Assembly: GCA_002101235.1 (NCBI GenBank)
Contig: LWTL01000121.1
Location: 1 to 64,000 of the forward strand
DNA: 64,000 nucleotides
Direction: 5' to 3'
Source: Cycloclasticus sp. symbiont of Bathymodiolus heckerae
Lineage (GTDB): Bacteria > Pseudomonadota > Gammaproteobacteria > Methylococcales > Cycloclasticaceae
A program made the translations under genes and the position numbers. Numbering within the stretch: the stretch's first letter is position 1; each line of letters begins with the position of its first letter. The notes under the pieces are model-generated. The model worked only from the letters and a program-made list of their open reading frames with translations. It did no database searches and had not been told where the DNA came from. This document shows, piece by piece, positions 8,644 to 19,417 of this stretch.

Positions 8644-9558
8644 ATGCGTTCATTAACTGCACTAACTTCTCTACTATTACTTACTCTTTTTAGTGGCTTA
8701 GCGGCCGCAGGCTTTTTAGATCAAGACTTTTCTAAAATCACCTTAAAAACCACGCATGTTCGCGGCAATATTTATATGCTCGAAGGTGTTGGCGGCTTTG
8801 CAGGTGGCAACATTGGTGTTTCTGCTGGTAAAGACGGTATATTGTTGGTCGATGATCAACTGAGCCCTATGTCTGCAAAAATTAACACTGCATTAGCGGA
8901 TATTAATACCGGCAAACTTCGCTTTATTTTAAATACGCACTGGCACGGTGACCATACGGGTAACAATGCTCATTTTTCTGAGCATGCCACCATCATTTCC
9001 CATGCCAACGTTAGAAAGCGTTTAATGGCTGAGCAAAACAACTTTTTTGGAAAGTCACCCGCTTCACCGAAAGAAGCATGGCCGCTTATTACCTTTGAAC
9101 ATGCCGTTAACATTCATTTTAACGGCGATGATATTCAGCTAATGCATTACCCACACGGACATACCGATGGCGATGCCGTTGTGTATTTTCCCAACAGTAA
9201 AGTAGCGCATTTAGGTGACCACTTCTTTAATGGTGTATTCCCTTTTGTGGATATTGATACCGGTGGTAATGCCTTTAGCTTAACGCGTAACATCAAAAAA
9301 ATTATTGAAACATTACCGGCAGATACCTTAATTATTCCTGGGCACGGCGAATTGTCTGACATGGCGGGGCTAAAGGCTTATTACACCATGCTAAAAGCAA
9401 CCACCCAGTATGTGCAGCTACAAGCTGCTGAAGGCGAATCGTTAGAAGACATTCAATTTGGCGGCCTACCAAGCGATTGGACGGACTGGGGCGGCGGATT
9501 TATAAATGCTGAGCACTGGATAAAAATAATCTATCGAAGCTTGCCGCAAAAGCATTAA
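8644..9558 (+). CDS. Exported metallo-beta-lactamase-fold hydrolase
   Basis: A 304-residue protein with a Sec signal peptide (cleavage near residue 22, LAAAGF) and an MBL fold. Metal ligands: HWHGDH at 99-104 (HxHxDH), a histidine in the HGHTDGD stretch near 173, an Asp in HLGDHF, and a His in IPGHGE. This gives a complete two-metal site. The substrate is not recognisable: the family includes thiolesterases, persulfide dioxygenases, quinoprotein-associated hydrolases and cyclase-like proteins. The ribosome site AAGGAG before its ATG is strong. It is the last gene of the mtoX run. Confidence 0.8.
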   Translation: MRSLTALTSLLLLTLFSGLAAAGFLDQDFSKITLKTTHVRGNIYMLEGVGGFAGGNIGVSAGKDGILLVDDQLSPMSAKINTALADINTGKLRFILNTHWHGDHTGNNAHFSEHATIISHANVRKRLMAEQNNFFGKSPASPKEAWPLITFEHAVNIHFNGDDIQLMHYPHGHTDGDAVVYFPNSKVAHLGDHFFNGVFPFVDIDTGGNAFSLTRNIKKIIETLPADTLIIPGHGELSDMAGLKAYYTMLKATTQYVQLQAAEGESLEDIQFGGLPSDWTDWGGGFINAEHWIKIIYRSLPQKH

Positions 9559-9560
9559 AC

Positions 9561-9712
9561 CCTACTGACAGCGCAGTAGAACTCGGCTGGAGTTCCCCAT
9601 TCATAACAATTTACGCGGTTATGTTCAGTAGTTTAATGTCTACGGCGAAAGCTTGCTCGACTATAACAACCATACCAACAGCATCGGCTTTGGCATTCAA
9701 CTCAGCGACTGA
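9561..9712 (+). pseudogene. pldA: Remnant of pldA (outer membrane phospholipase A), last ~50 codons
   Basis: Three pieces of the PldA C-terminus are readable after the MBL gene. They are AVELGWSSP (9573-9599), then after a frame change NNLRGYVQ followed by an in-frame TAG, then FNVYGESLLDYN and IGFGIQLSD ending at a TGA (9710-9712). The stretch GYGESLIDYN close to the end is characteristic of this outer-membrane beta-barrel enzyme. The gene has lost its 5' part, one frame and one codon, so it is dead. Its presence shows that sequence was deleted at the right edge of the methanethiol island. Confidence 0.75.
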
Positions 9713-9733
9713 CTTATAACGCCAGCCACTTAC

Positions 9734-9756
9734 CGAATCTTTTTCTCAGGTATAAT
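9734..9756 (+). promoter_or_regulatory. Candidate promoter of msrB
   Basis: A perfect TATAAT at 9751-9756 lies 28 bases before the msrB ATG, with AAGG as ribosome site. The -35 region is not convincing. Confidence 0.35.
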
Positions 9757-9783
9757 TTTTATAAGATAATTTAAGGCAATAAC

Positions 9784-10164
9784 ATGAATGACAGCACCTG
9801 GAAAAATAAGTTAACCGACGATGAGTACCGTATTTGCCGTCAAAAGGGCACAGAGCCAGCCTTTTCAGGCTGTTATGAAAGCAGTAAAGCGGCCGGTATA
9901 TACCACTGCAAGTGCTGTCACACCCCTTTGTTTGAATCCGATAAAAAATATGATTCGGGCAGCGGCTGGCCAAGCTTTTGGAAGCCAATCGAACCAAATA
10001 CTATTAAAGAAAATAGAGATGACGCTCACGGCATGGTCCGCGTTGAAATTGTCTGCTCAACTTGCGACTGTCACTTAGGGCACGTTTTTAAAGATGGGCC
10101 ACAGCCTACCGGCCTTCGCTATTGCATTAACTCAGCATCACTCACACTTGAGACAACAAAATAA
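9784..10164 (+). CDS. msrB: Peptide-methionine (R)-S-oxide reductase
   Basis: A 126-residue cytosolic protein-repair enzyme that reduces methionine-R-sulfoxide. The zinc-binding pairs Cys42/Cys45 (HCKCC) and Cys91/Cys94 (CSTCD), the SGSGWPSF block and the catalytic Cys114 ([11 protein letters not shown]) are all present. Length is normal for a single-domain MsrB. Its stop is followed after one base by the aminopeptidase ATG, so the two are translated from one message. Confidence 0.95.
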   Translation: MNDSTWKNKLTDDEYRICRQKGTEPAFSGCYESSKAAGIYHCKCCHTPLFESDKKYDSGSGWPSFWKPIEPNTIKENRDDAHGMVRVEIVCSTCDCHLGHVFKDGPQPTGLRYCINSASLTLETTK

Positions 10165-10165
10165 T

Positions 10166-11461
10166 ATGCTATCTGCTCAACAACATACTCGTGCATTATT
10201 AGACTATATTGATGCCAGCCCAAGTCCTTGGCACGCTGTTCAAACAACGGTTAACACCTTGCTTCAGGCCAACTTTAGTGAACTGCATGAAGGCGACGCT
10301 TGGGCTCTTGCTCCTAATGGCCGTTATTACGTCATTCGTGATGATTCATCCATCATTGCGTTTACTGTTGGGAACGATTTAACAGAAAATGGTTTTAGAT
10401 TGATTGGCGCACATACTGATTCGCCGGGGCTTCGTGTAAAACCAAAGCCCAACAGTAAAGTTGGTGATTTTAACCGCGTGGGCGTAGAAGTATACGGCGG
10501 CCCTATTTTAGCTACCTTTACTGATCGCGATTTAAGCCTTGCTGGGCGGGTCTATGTGCAAAAAGATGCCCAACTATCATCTCACCTAGTTCACTTTAAT
10601 AAACCATTCTTACGCCTACCGAACCTCGCCATTCACATGAACTCGAAGGTTAATACGGACGGTTTAAAATTAAACAAACAAACCGAGTTACCATTGTTAC
10701 TGTCTGTCGCTAATGACCAACTAAGCAGTCAGCCTAATATGGTCGAGCTATTAGCTAAAGAGCTGGATGTTAATACTGCTGATATAGCAGCTTGGGAATT
10801 GCAATCATGCGACACACAGGCGGGTGCAATTTATGGCGTGAATGATGAGTTCTACGCCAATAGCCAGCTTGATAATTTAGCATCGTGCCACGCAAGCCTT
10901 AGCGCCCTTGTTTCTAGGCCATCACTCAACGCGCAACAGTTTAATGTCTGTGCTTTTTTCGACCATGAAGAAATAGGCAGTAATAGCCATAAAGGTGCCG
11001 ATGGCTGCTTTTTATCGGATGTGCTTGAGCGCGTTGCCTACTCACTAAAGGTAAGTTCTGAAGATTATAAACGTGCTTTGTCTAACAGCTTTTTAATCAG
11101 CGCCGACATGGCTCACGCCTATCACCCTAATTTTCCAGATGCGTACGAACCTGAGCACAAAGTATTGGTTAATCAGGGTCCGGTTATAAAAGTAAACGCC
11201 AATATTCGCTATGCTTCAAACAGCGCTTCGCAAGCGCGGTTTATACAGCTTTGCACTCAGGCAGATGTGCCGTATCAACAATATTCTCACCGAACTGACA
11301 TTGGTTGCGGCAGCACCATCGGGCCGATGACATCCGCCAAATTAGGCATTAACACCGTGGATGTTGGTTGCCCCATGTGGGCTATGCACAGTATTCGCGA
11401 AAGCGCAGGCGTGCTAGATCACCAATACATAACACGTGTTTTTACACAGTTTTTTGCATAA
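10166..11461 (+). CDS. apeB: M18 family aminopeptidase
   Basis: A 431-residue zinc aminopeptidase (aspartyl aminopeptidase-like). I choose the ATG at 10166, one base after the msrB stop, because the longer upstream frame would lie inside msrB. M18 landmarks: GAHTDSPGLRVKP (His83, Asp85), the LDNLASC block, DHEEIGS, and the late HRTDIGCGSTIGPM and MHSIRE motifs holding the remaining metal ligands. It cleaves N-terminal residues from peptides in the cytosol. It converges with the nnrS remnant, nine bases away. Confidence 0.92.
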   Translation: MLSAQQHTRALLDYIDASPSPWHAVQTTVNTLLQANFSELHEGDAWALAPNGRYYVIRDDSSIIAFTVGNDLTENGFRLIGAHTDSPGLRVKPKPNSKVGDFNRVGVEVYGGPILATFTDRDLSLAGRVYVQKDAQLSSHLVHFNKPFLRLPNLAIHMNSKVNTDGLKLNKQTELPLLLSVANDQLSSQPNMVELLAKELDVNTADIAAWELQSCDTQAGAIYGVNDEFYANSQLDNLASCHASLSALVSRPSLNAQQFNVCAFFDHEEIGSNSHKGADGCFLSDVLERVAYSLKVSSEDYKRALSNSFLISADMAHAYHPNFPDAYEPEHKVLVNQGPVIKVNANIRYASNSASQARFIQLCTQADVPYQQYSHRTDIGCGSTIGPMTSAKLGINTVDVGCPMWAMHSIRESAGVLDHQYITRVFTQFFA

Positions 11462-11470
11462 GCCTTCCGC

Positions 11471-12650
11471 TTAGCCAAACCGCCCATCTATGCGCTTTTT
11501 AAGCAAAATGGGCGCATAGGTAACAACAAATATTAAGAAGGACAAGCTCCACAATATTTGCGCTATAAAGATCCAATCAACATAATTTTCTACTGATAGC
11601 ATGGGCATAATAACGCGGAATACGAAGCTAATAACCAATAGGATAAAGACTCCGTTTAACACCTTAGGTGGCTCATTAATGTTTCGCCCCGTATGCCCAA
11701 GGCTTACTCGTGTCATGAATGATAAGCTCATCAAGCCCAAGCCAAACGCAAAGGCGTGAATATCAAGGTAGGGCATCATCCACACATAAGCAGATAAGAA
11801 TTTAAGGCCAAAGCCTAGCGCTAAGAAACAATATGCCACATAAATACTCCAAAGCAGCGACTTTTTCCAGATGCCTTTGTTGTACCACCAGTACGCTCTT
11901 GTTGCATGAACAACAAACAGCATGCCCGCTACCGTATTGCTAATAGGGGAGCTAAAAAAAACCTCGCTGACCATAAATACCACGAACAAAAGCAATGATA
12001 ATAAATCAACAATCTTTGAGTTTCTCGGCCCTTCTTTCAAGCCAAGGGACTTTGTAATAAAGAAAGGTAAGAGCCGGCGACTCATCATAAACAGTAAAGA
12101 AATGATGAGATAAAAGCCTAAATATAAGCCGTATCTTTGCCCGTTATCAACGATATCGAACAGCCCTAAGTAGTAAAGAATATGCGCTACAGCCATAAAG
12201 AAAATTTTGCTAACAATCGCCATGTTCTTCCACAGTTTTGCTTTAACAACGGGGTATGCAATAGCCGTCGTTGCTAACAATAAGAAACTCACATCAATAA
12301 TCGCATGGTAACCAAGGTATTGCGCATCCACCACAATAAGGAATCGGCCTGCAACCCAGACCAGCACTAGCCCCAACAATGGCTTGCCGTACAGTGTTTG
12401 TACGGCCCGACCAGTTTTTAGATGCCGTGAGTAAGAAGCCAATAATCACAGCGGCGGAATACCCAAAAATCATTTCATGTGCGTGCCAGTCCATCGGCGT
12501 CGTGTTTTCAATCGAGAGCATGCCTTGATGAACAAAAAGCCATAACAACATCAAAATAGCGCCTGATAGTCCCGCAATAAAGAAAAAAGGACGAAAACCT
12601 AATCGAAGTGAAGCCGGCGTGTGGGTATTGTTTTGATTCAAGTTAGCCAT
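11471..12650 (-). pseudogene. nnrS: NnrS family haem-copper membrane protein, frameshifted
   Basis: Two overlapping minus-strand frames together make one NnrS. The first 118-codon frame from the ATG at 12650 carries RLGFRPFFF and DWHAHEMIFGYSAAVI, the typical start. The second ends at 11471 and carries the rest from YGKPLLGLVLVWVAGR onward, with about ten more membrane segments. The frames must be joined around 12385-12412, where one base is in excess (total length is 3n+1 for a normal ~393-residue product). NnrS proteins protect against nitric-oxide-related stress and contain haem and copper. Either the gene is broken or the sequence has an indel error. Gene content around gives no denitrification context. 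Confidence 0.8.
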
Positions 12651-12750
12651 ATTAATTTGACTGGATATGCCCTTCTTTAAATAACCTACACAACATTCGC
12701 TATTAAACTCTCACCCTTCTACTTAATGAACGAACAGGCACAGGTTTATT

Positions 12751-13206
12751 TTAAATCCAACGCCTAACGCTTTGGCAGAATTGCGCATATTCTTCTCCAA
12801 ATTTTTCGCTCAGGATTCTCTCTTCCACACTGATCTGGAAACGATTCATATACAGCACATAAAAAATTAGGAAAACCACATTGAGCGGTGAACCTAGCCA
12901 AATCAACCAGGCTGTAAGGAAAATAAAATTCCCTACGTACATTGGATTCCTTGTATATCTATAAATACCACTCGTTACTAAAGCCGTAGCCTTGTTTGGC
13001 TTAATTGGATTTACCGTTGTTCTAGCCCACATAAATAACCATAGCGCGCAAGCATCAACCAACAGACCCAAGGCGGCAAGCCACAGGCAAATAGTCAATT
13101 TGTTTTCAAGCTCAAAGGTAATAACATTCAATGGCTCTTGGCACCCCCACATCGACGCAGCCATGATTAGTGCAAGCACAGGAGGTGGAATTTTTAACTC
13201 TATCAT
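12751..13206 (-). CDS. Isoprenylcysteine carboxyl methyltransferase-like membrane protein
   Basis: A 151-residue protein with about four membrane helices and the C-terminal ICMT/PEMT signature: SGIYRYTRNPMYVG, then a conserved Glu (SVEERILSEKFGEEYAQF). Such small bacterial proteins methylate unknown small molecules or lipids with S-adenosylmethionine. It is distinct from the MddA-type protein at 663-1385, being shorter and lacking the FDLFGLRQ block. It stands alone between nnrS and glmS. Confidence 0.8.
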   Translation of the reverse strand: MIELKIPPPVLALIMAASMWGCQEPLNVITFELENKLTICLWLAALGLLVDACALWLFMWARTTVNPIKPNKATALVTSGIYRYTRNPMYVGNFIFLTAWLIWLGSPLNVVFLIFYVLYMNRFQISVEERILSEKFGEEYAQFCQSVRRWI

Positions 13207-13296
13207 TTTATCTTTAAATTTTTTTCGTTCGAATTAAATCAGATAGCCAATAAGCCAAATAGTTCAACACCTTGAGGCTTTCCATTTTATGATTGT

Positions 13297-15126
13297 TTAT
13301 TCCACCGTAACAGACTTCGCCAAGTTTCTTGGCTGGTCGACATCCGTACCTTTAATAACGGCCACATGATAAGACAGTAACTGCAATGGGACGGTATAAA
13401 CAATTGGAGAAATTACATCATCTATTTCTGACACACGGATAATGCTCAAGCCTTCTGCTGCTTCAAATGGGGCTTTTTTATCTGCAAACACAAAAAGCTT
13501 TCCACCGCGCGCTTGAACCTCTTGCAGGTTCGATTTTAATTTCTCTAATAAATCATTATTAGGCGCTACAGCTACAATCGGCATATGTTCATCCACCAAG
13601 GCCAATGGCCCATGTTTTAGCTCACCTGCGGGGTACGCTTCTGCATGAATATAGGAAATTTCTTTTAGCTTAAGCGCCCCTTCCATGGCGACTGGATACT
13701 GCTCGCCACGGCCTAAAAATAAGACGTTATGCGCATGCTCAAACTGTTCAGCAAACTTTATGATTGCTGGTTCCAATCGTAAAACTTCAGCTACTTTTTC
13801 AGGCAACACTTCCAATTGGCGAATAATATTCGTTTCTTGCTTTTTGGTTAACAAGTTATGTTTACCTAACGCCACGACTAACAATAAAAGTGCTGTTAAT
13901 TGCGTTGTAAACGCTTTTGTTGACGCCACGCCAATTTCAGGCCCCGCTCTTGTCATTAGATGCCATTCAGACGCCCTTATAAGCGAGCTCTCTGGCACAT
14001 TACAAATTGTAAGCGTATGTGCGTACCCTAGGCCTTTTGATATCTCTAGCGCAGCAAGCGTGTCAGCTGTTTCGCCTGATTGTGAAATAGTCACAAACAA
14101 GGTCTTTTTATTCACAATATGCGGGCGGTATCTAAATTCACTCGCCACTTCAATATGGCAGGGAATACCTGCTAATGATTCGAACCAATACTTTGCTACA
14201 ACACCTGCGTGATAACTGGTTCCACAAGCAACAATTTGAATTTCTTCTATGCTTTTGAACGCTTCGCTTGCTTCTTCTCCAAAACAGCTCTCCAAGATAT
14301 GTCCATCGCCAATTCGCCCATCGATGGTTTTTTTAAGTACCGCTGCTTGTTCAAATATTTCTTTTTGCATGTAGTGACGGTAACGGCCTAAACCAATATT
14401 ATCCGCTTTCAGCTCTGTTTCATTGATGGGTCGAGTTACTTCTTTACCCGCTTCATCGTAAATGGTGACACCGTCCAATGTGATGTCTGCAACATCACCA
14501 TCTTCTAAGTAAATGAATTTTGATGCTTCGCCTAATAAAGCAAAAACATCTGAGGCTATAAAATATTCGCTATCGCCTAAACCAATCACTAAAGGGCTGC
14601 CCTTCCGTGCTGCAATCAAACGGTTGTTATTGCCTTGAGACAAAACGCCCAGTGCATAAGCACCATCTAGCTTTTGAATGCTATTTTGCACTGCTGTTAA
14701 TAAATCATCCGATGCTTTTAACTCATCATGTACCAAGTGAACAATAACTTCTGTGTCCGTTTCAGAGTCAAATTCATGACCTAGCTCAATTTGTTGCTTA
14801 CGCAATAATTCATGGTTTTCTATGATGCCATTATGTACAAGTGCAACATTATCACAAACATGCGGATGCGCATTAGCTTGAGAAGGCACACCGTGGGTAG
14901 CCCAGCGCGTATGAGATATTCCACAAAAACCTGTTAATGGCTCATCAACAATTAGCTGCTCTAGGTTTTTAACCTTTCCCTGCGTACGCCTACGTTGTAT
15001 ACCGCCCTTGTCGTCAATAACCGCGACACCCGCTGAGTCATAACCCCTGTATTCCAGCCTCTGAAGACCTTGTACTAATACATCTGTAATATCTCTTTTT
15101 GCCAACGCACCTACAATTCCACACAT
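13297..15126 (-). CDS. glmS: Glutamine-fructose-6-phosphate aminotransferase (isomerising)
   Basis: 609 residues, full length. The N-terminal Ntn glutaminase starts MCGIVGA with Cys as the nucleophile after Met removal. Two SIS isomerase domains follow (TISQSGETADT, GRGEQYPVAMEGALKLKE) and the usual end LAKSVTVE. It makes glucosamine-6-phosphate for peptidoglycan and LPS. One base separates it from glmU upstream, so the pair is co-transcribed. No glmS ribozyme is expected or seen in this group. Confidence 0.98.
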   Translation of the reverse strand: MCGIVGALAKRDITDVLVQGLQRLEYRGYDSAGVAVIDDKGGIQRRRTQGKVKNLEQLIVDEPLTGFCGISHTRWATHGVPSQANAHPHVCDNVALVHNGIIENHELLRKQQIELGHEFDSETDTEVIVHLVHDELKASDDLLTAVQNSIQKLDGAYALGVLSQGNNNRLIAARKGSPLVIGLGDSEYFIASDVFALLGEASKFIYLEDGDVADITLDGVTIYDEAGKEVTRPINETELKADNIGLGRYRHYMQKEIFEQAAVLKKTIDGRIGDGHILESCFGEEASEAFKSIEEIQIVACGTSYHAGVVAKYWFESLAGIPCHIEVASEFRYRPHIVNKKTLFVTISQSGETADTLAALEISKGLGYAHTLTICNVPESSLIRASEWHLMTRAGPEIGVASTKAFTTQLTALLLLVVALGKHNLLTKKQETNIIRQLEVLPEKVAEVLRLEPAIIKFAEQFEHAHNVLFLGRGEQYPVAMEGALKLKEISYIHAEAYPAGELKHGPLALVDEHMPIVAVAPNNDLLEKLKSNLQEVQARGGKLFVFADKKAPFEAAEGLSIIRVSEIDDVISPIVYTVPLQLLSYHVAVIKGTDVDQPRNLAKSVTVE

Positions 15127-15127
15127 A

Positions 15128-16498
15128 TCAGTCCTTTGTTGGCTTTTTCCAGCCTTTTAATGTCATTTGTTTTGAGCGTGAAAGCGTTAACGCATGCTCT
15201 GGTGCTTCTTTTGTTAGCGTTGTTCCCGCACCAATCGACGCCCCTTTCCTAACCGTTACTGGCGCGACTAACTGAGTACCTGAGCCTATAAACACGTCGT
15301 CTTCAATAACTGTTTTAAACTTATTCACACCATCATAATTACAAGTAATCGTTCCAGCACCAATATTAACTTTGCTACCTATTTCCGCATCACCGATATA
15401 ACTTAAATGACTTATTTTAGAGCCTTCGCCTACATTGCTTTTCTTAATCTCGACGAAGTTACCTACATGAGCACTGTCAGCTAAAACAGTTCCCGGTCTA
15501 ATTCGAGCAAATGGGCCAACAGTACAATTGGAACCAATAACACAATTTTCTAATACGCTGTTTGGTTTGATATGTGCATTTTTGTGAATAATCGTATCCG
15601 TAATAATACTATTGGCACCAATAACCACGTTTTCACCTAGTTCGACATGTCCTTCAAAAATCACATTGCAGTCAATATAAACATCAAGCCCTTTTAAAAC
15701 CAAATTCCCACGAACATCAATTCTAGAAGCATCACCTAATATCGCTCCTTCATCCATCAACCACTCAGCCGTTTCATTTTGAAAATGACGCTCTAACTTG
15801 TTCAGTTGTGATTTTGAATTAACGCCTTGCACCTCTTCTTCACATTGTGGGTGCACTGCTTTAATCGAAACACCATCGTTAACAGCCATCTCGATAATGT
15901 CTGTTAAATAATACTCATTTTGTGCGTTGTCGCTTTTAAGTGCAGATAACCATTTAACTAAAAGGCCTCCGTTAACAGCCATTATGCCCGTATTTACTTC
16001 GGCTATTTCAAGCTCTAATACAGTTGCGTCTTTTTGTTCAACAATTTTTTGGATACCGCTTTCGCTTCGTACAATTCGGCCGTAGCCTGTTGGGTTTTCA
16101 AGGTTTACGGTCAAAAGCGACATGCTTGTTTTATCAACTCCACTAACCATCTTCGCCAGTGTGCTTTTTTTAATTAGAGGAACATCACCGTATAAAATTA
16201 AAACAGTATCGTCGTCTTTAACCTCATCTATACCTTGCTGTACGGCATGACCTGTTCCTAGTTGTTCGGCCTGTTCCACCCAAGAGATGTCAAAAGGCGC
16301 TAATGATTCTTTAACTTGCTCACCATCATGCCCAAATACAACAATTACTTCGCCATCTAGGTCTTCAACCGACTCCACAGCTCGTTGTAACATAGGTTTA
16401 CCCGCAATTTTATGTAGCACCTTCGCCCTATTTGAGCCCATCCTTGTGCCTTTCCCGGCAGCTAGTATTATTGTTTTAATATCCATTTGATGTTTCAT
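15128..16498 (-). CDS. glmU: Bifunctional UDP-GlcNAc pyrophosphorylase / glucosamine-1-P acetyltransferase
   Basis: 456 residues. An N-terminal nucleotidyltransferase (LAAGKGTRMGSNRAKVLH) is followed by a left-handed beta-helix of hexapeptide repeats from about residue 250 with the acetyltransferase site (KKSNVGEGSKISHLSYIGD). It carries out the last two steps to UDP-GlcNAc. An ATG four codons downstream (MDIKTIILAAG) is a possible alternative start and matches many homologues better. It follows the atp operon and its terminator, in the order also known from E. coli. Confidence 0.97.
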   Translation of the reverse strand: MKHQMDIKTIILAAGKGTRMGSNRAKVLHKIAGKPMLQRAVESVEDLDGEVIVVFGHDGEQVKESLAPFDISWVEQAEQLGTGHAVQQGIDEVKDDDTVLILYGDVPLIKKSTLAKMVSGVDKTSMSLLTVNLENPTGYGRIVRSESGIQKIVEQKDATVLELEIAEVNTGIMAVNGGLLVKWLSALKSDNAQNEYYLTDIIEMAVNDGVSIKAVHPQCEEEVQGVNSKSQLNKLERHFQNETAEWLMDEGAILGDASRIDVRGNLVLKGLDVYIDCNVIFEGHVELGENVVIGANSIITDTIIHKNAHIKPNSVLENCVIGSNCTVGPFARIRPGTVLADSAHVGNFVEIKKSNVGEGSKISHLSYIGDAEIGSKVNIGAGTITCNYDGVNKFKTVIEDDVFIGSGTQLVAPVTVRKGASIGAGTTLTKEAPEHALTLSRSKQMTLKGWKKPTKD

Positions 16499-16588
16499 TA
16501 TTCTAATAAATTAGTTTATACCTAAATCCCTTTTTTTATAAGCTTTTCAATATCATCTAAGCTCATCAAAATTGTTAAAAAAATTCAT

Positions 16589-16616
16589 AAAAAAAACCCG
16601 CCATAAGGCGGGTTTG
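16589..16616 (-). terminator. Intrinsic terminator of the atp operon
   Basis: Minus-strand stem AAACCCGCC / GGCGGGTTT with a 4-base loop and a following run of eight T, 20 bases past the atpC stop. Confidence 0.9.
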
Positions 16617-16635
16617 ATACTATTAGCTTGCGCTA

Positions 16636-17052
16636 TTAACGAGTTTTTCGTAATCGGCTAATCGCTTGTAACTGCGCTGCCGCTTCTGCTAATTCTGCTT
16701 GTGCTTTTGCAAAATCAATATTTGCTGACTTATCTGCTAATGCATCTTCCGCTTTTTTCTTAGCCGCTAGTGCTTTAGCTTCATCTAGATCATCCGCACG
16801 AATAGCTGTATCTGATAGTACAGTCACTATATGTGGCTGCACTTCCAATATGCCGCCTGAAACAAAAAAGCTAAGCTCTTCGGTTCCAGTATCCAAACGA
16901 ACTTCGCCAGCTTTTAAACGCGTCACAAGCTGTGTATGACGAGGAGCAATGCCAACTTCACCCATCAGAGCAGGTGCATAGACCATTTCTACTAAACCAG
17001 AATAGATTTCTTCTTCCGCACTTACAATGTCGACATGTATCGTCATGCTCAT
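16636..17052 (-). CDS. atpC: ATP synthase F1 epsilon subunit
   Basis: 138 residues: an N-terminal beta-sandwich ([27 protein letters not shown]) and a C-terminal helical hairpin rich in Ala/Glu that regulates ATP hydrolysis. Last gene of the operon; a terminator follows. Translation could also start at Met3. Confidence 0.96.
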   Translation of the reverse strand: MSMTIHVDIVSAEEEIYSGLVEMVYAPALMGEVGIAPRHTQLVTRLKAGEVRLDTGTEELSFFVSGGILEVQPHIVTVLSDTAIRADDLDEAKALAAKKKAEDALADKSANIDFAKAQAELAEAAAQLQAISRLRKTR

Positions 17053-17068
17053 ATCAGTACCTTTTTAA

Positions 17069-18460
<1,392 letters not shown>

Positions 18461-18544
18461 TCAATAGTCTTTAATTTAAATTTGTTATGGTCACTGACCA
18501 TAAATCTTAATGAAGCAAATGCTTCTTTATTGCTTAATTCGGCT

Positions 18545-19408
18545 TTATACCGCTGCTGCGCCAGCAACAATTTCCGATAGTTCTTGTGTGATAGATGCTT
18601 GTCTTGCTTTGTTATAAATCAACTGCAATTCATCAATCAACTCGCCGGCATTATCCGACGCGCTTTTCATAGCAACCATACGAGCAGCTTGCTCACACGC
18701 ATTGTTTTCTAGCACACCTTGATAAACCAATGACTCAATATAGCGAATCAATAATTGATCTAATACATCTTGAGCATCTGGTTCATAGATATAGTCCCAA
18801 TGATGCGTAAGCTGGTCATCTAACTCTTCAGCAACGACTGGCAATAACTGCATTATTTCCGGTGACTGAGTCATCGTATTAACGTAGTCATTATGCGCAA
18901 TGTAAAAACGATCAATATTGCCTTCGTCATATTCATTAAGCATGCCTTTTACAACACCGATAATGTCTTCTAACGAGGGGGATTCACCTAAGTGAGTAAC
19001 CGAACCGTTTACATTACCACCTAAGCGTCCCAAAAAGCCTTCACCTTTTGAGCCAATAGATGCCATTACAACTTCTATGCCTTCATCATCCCAAACTTTA
19101 AGTTGTTTAACGAACTTACGGAATAGGTTTGAGTTTAAGCCACCACATAAACCACGGTCACTACTTACAAGAAGAACACCAACTCGTTTAACATCTCTTT
19201 CTGCTAAATATGGATGCTTATATTCCGAACGGGCTTGCGCCAAATGTCGGATTACTTGCGCCATTTTTTTAGCGTAAGGACGAGCCGCTAAAACACGCTC
19301 TTGTGTTTTGCGCATTTTACTTGCAGCAACCATTTCCATCGCGCGTGTAATTTTTTGCGTACTTTGTACACTTGCGATTTTGGTTTTTATCTCTTTGCCG
19401 ACTGCCAT
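18545..19408 (-). CDS. atpG: ATP synthase F1 gamma subunit
   Basis: 287 residues with the N-terminal helix ([26 protein letters not shown]), the [10 protein letters not shown] block and the C-terminal [15 protein letters not shown] region forming the central coiled-coil stalk. The 93-base gap to atpD is larger than other gaps in the operon but holds no clear hairpin. Confidence 0.98.
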   Translation of the reverse strand: MAVGKEIKTKIASVQSTQKITRAMEMVAASKMRKTQERVLAARPYAKKMAQVIRHLAQARSEYKHPYLAERDVKRVGVLLVSSDRGLCGGLNSNLFRKFVKQLKVWDDEGIEVVMASIGSKGEGFLGRLGGNVNGSVTHLGESPSLEDIIGVVKGMLNEYDEGNIDRFYIAHNDYVNTMTQSPEIMQLLPVVAEELDDQLTHHWDYIYEPDAQDVLDQLLIRYIESLVYQGVLENNACEQAARMVAMKSASDNAGELIDELQLIYNKARQASITQELSEIVAGAAAV

Positions 19409-19417
19409 AGTCTTACC

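Noticed and set aside
8993-9012. tRNA or rRNA genes in intergenic gaps
   Set aside because: I looked for T-loop (GGTTCGA-type) and rRNA motifs in the gaps and found none with a matching acceptor stem.
10094-10165. Longer N-terminus for the M18 aminopeptidase
   Set aside because: The extra 24 codons lie wholly within msrB and are not like the family; the ATG at 10166 fits.
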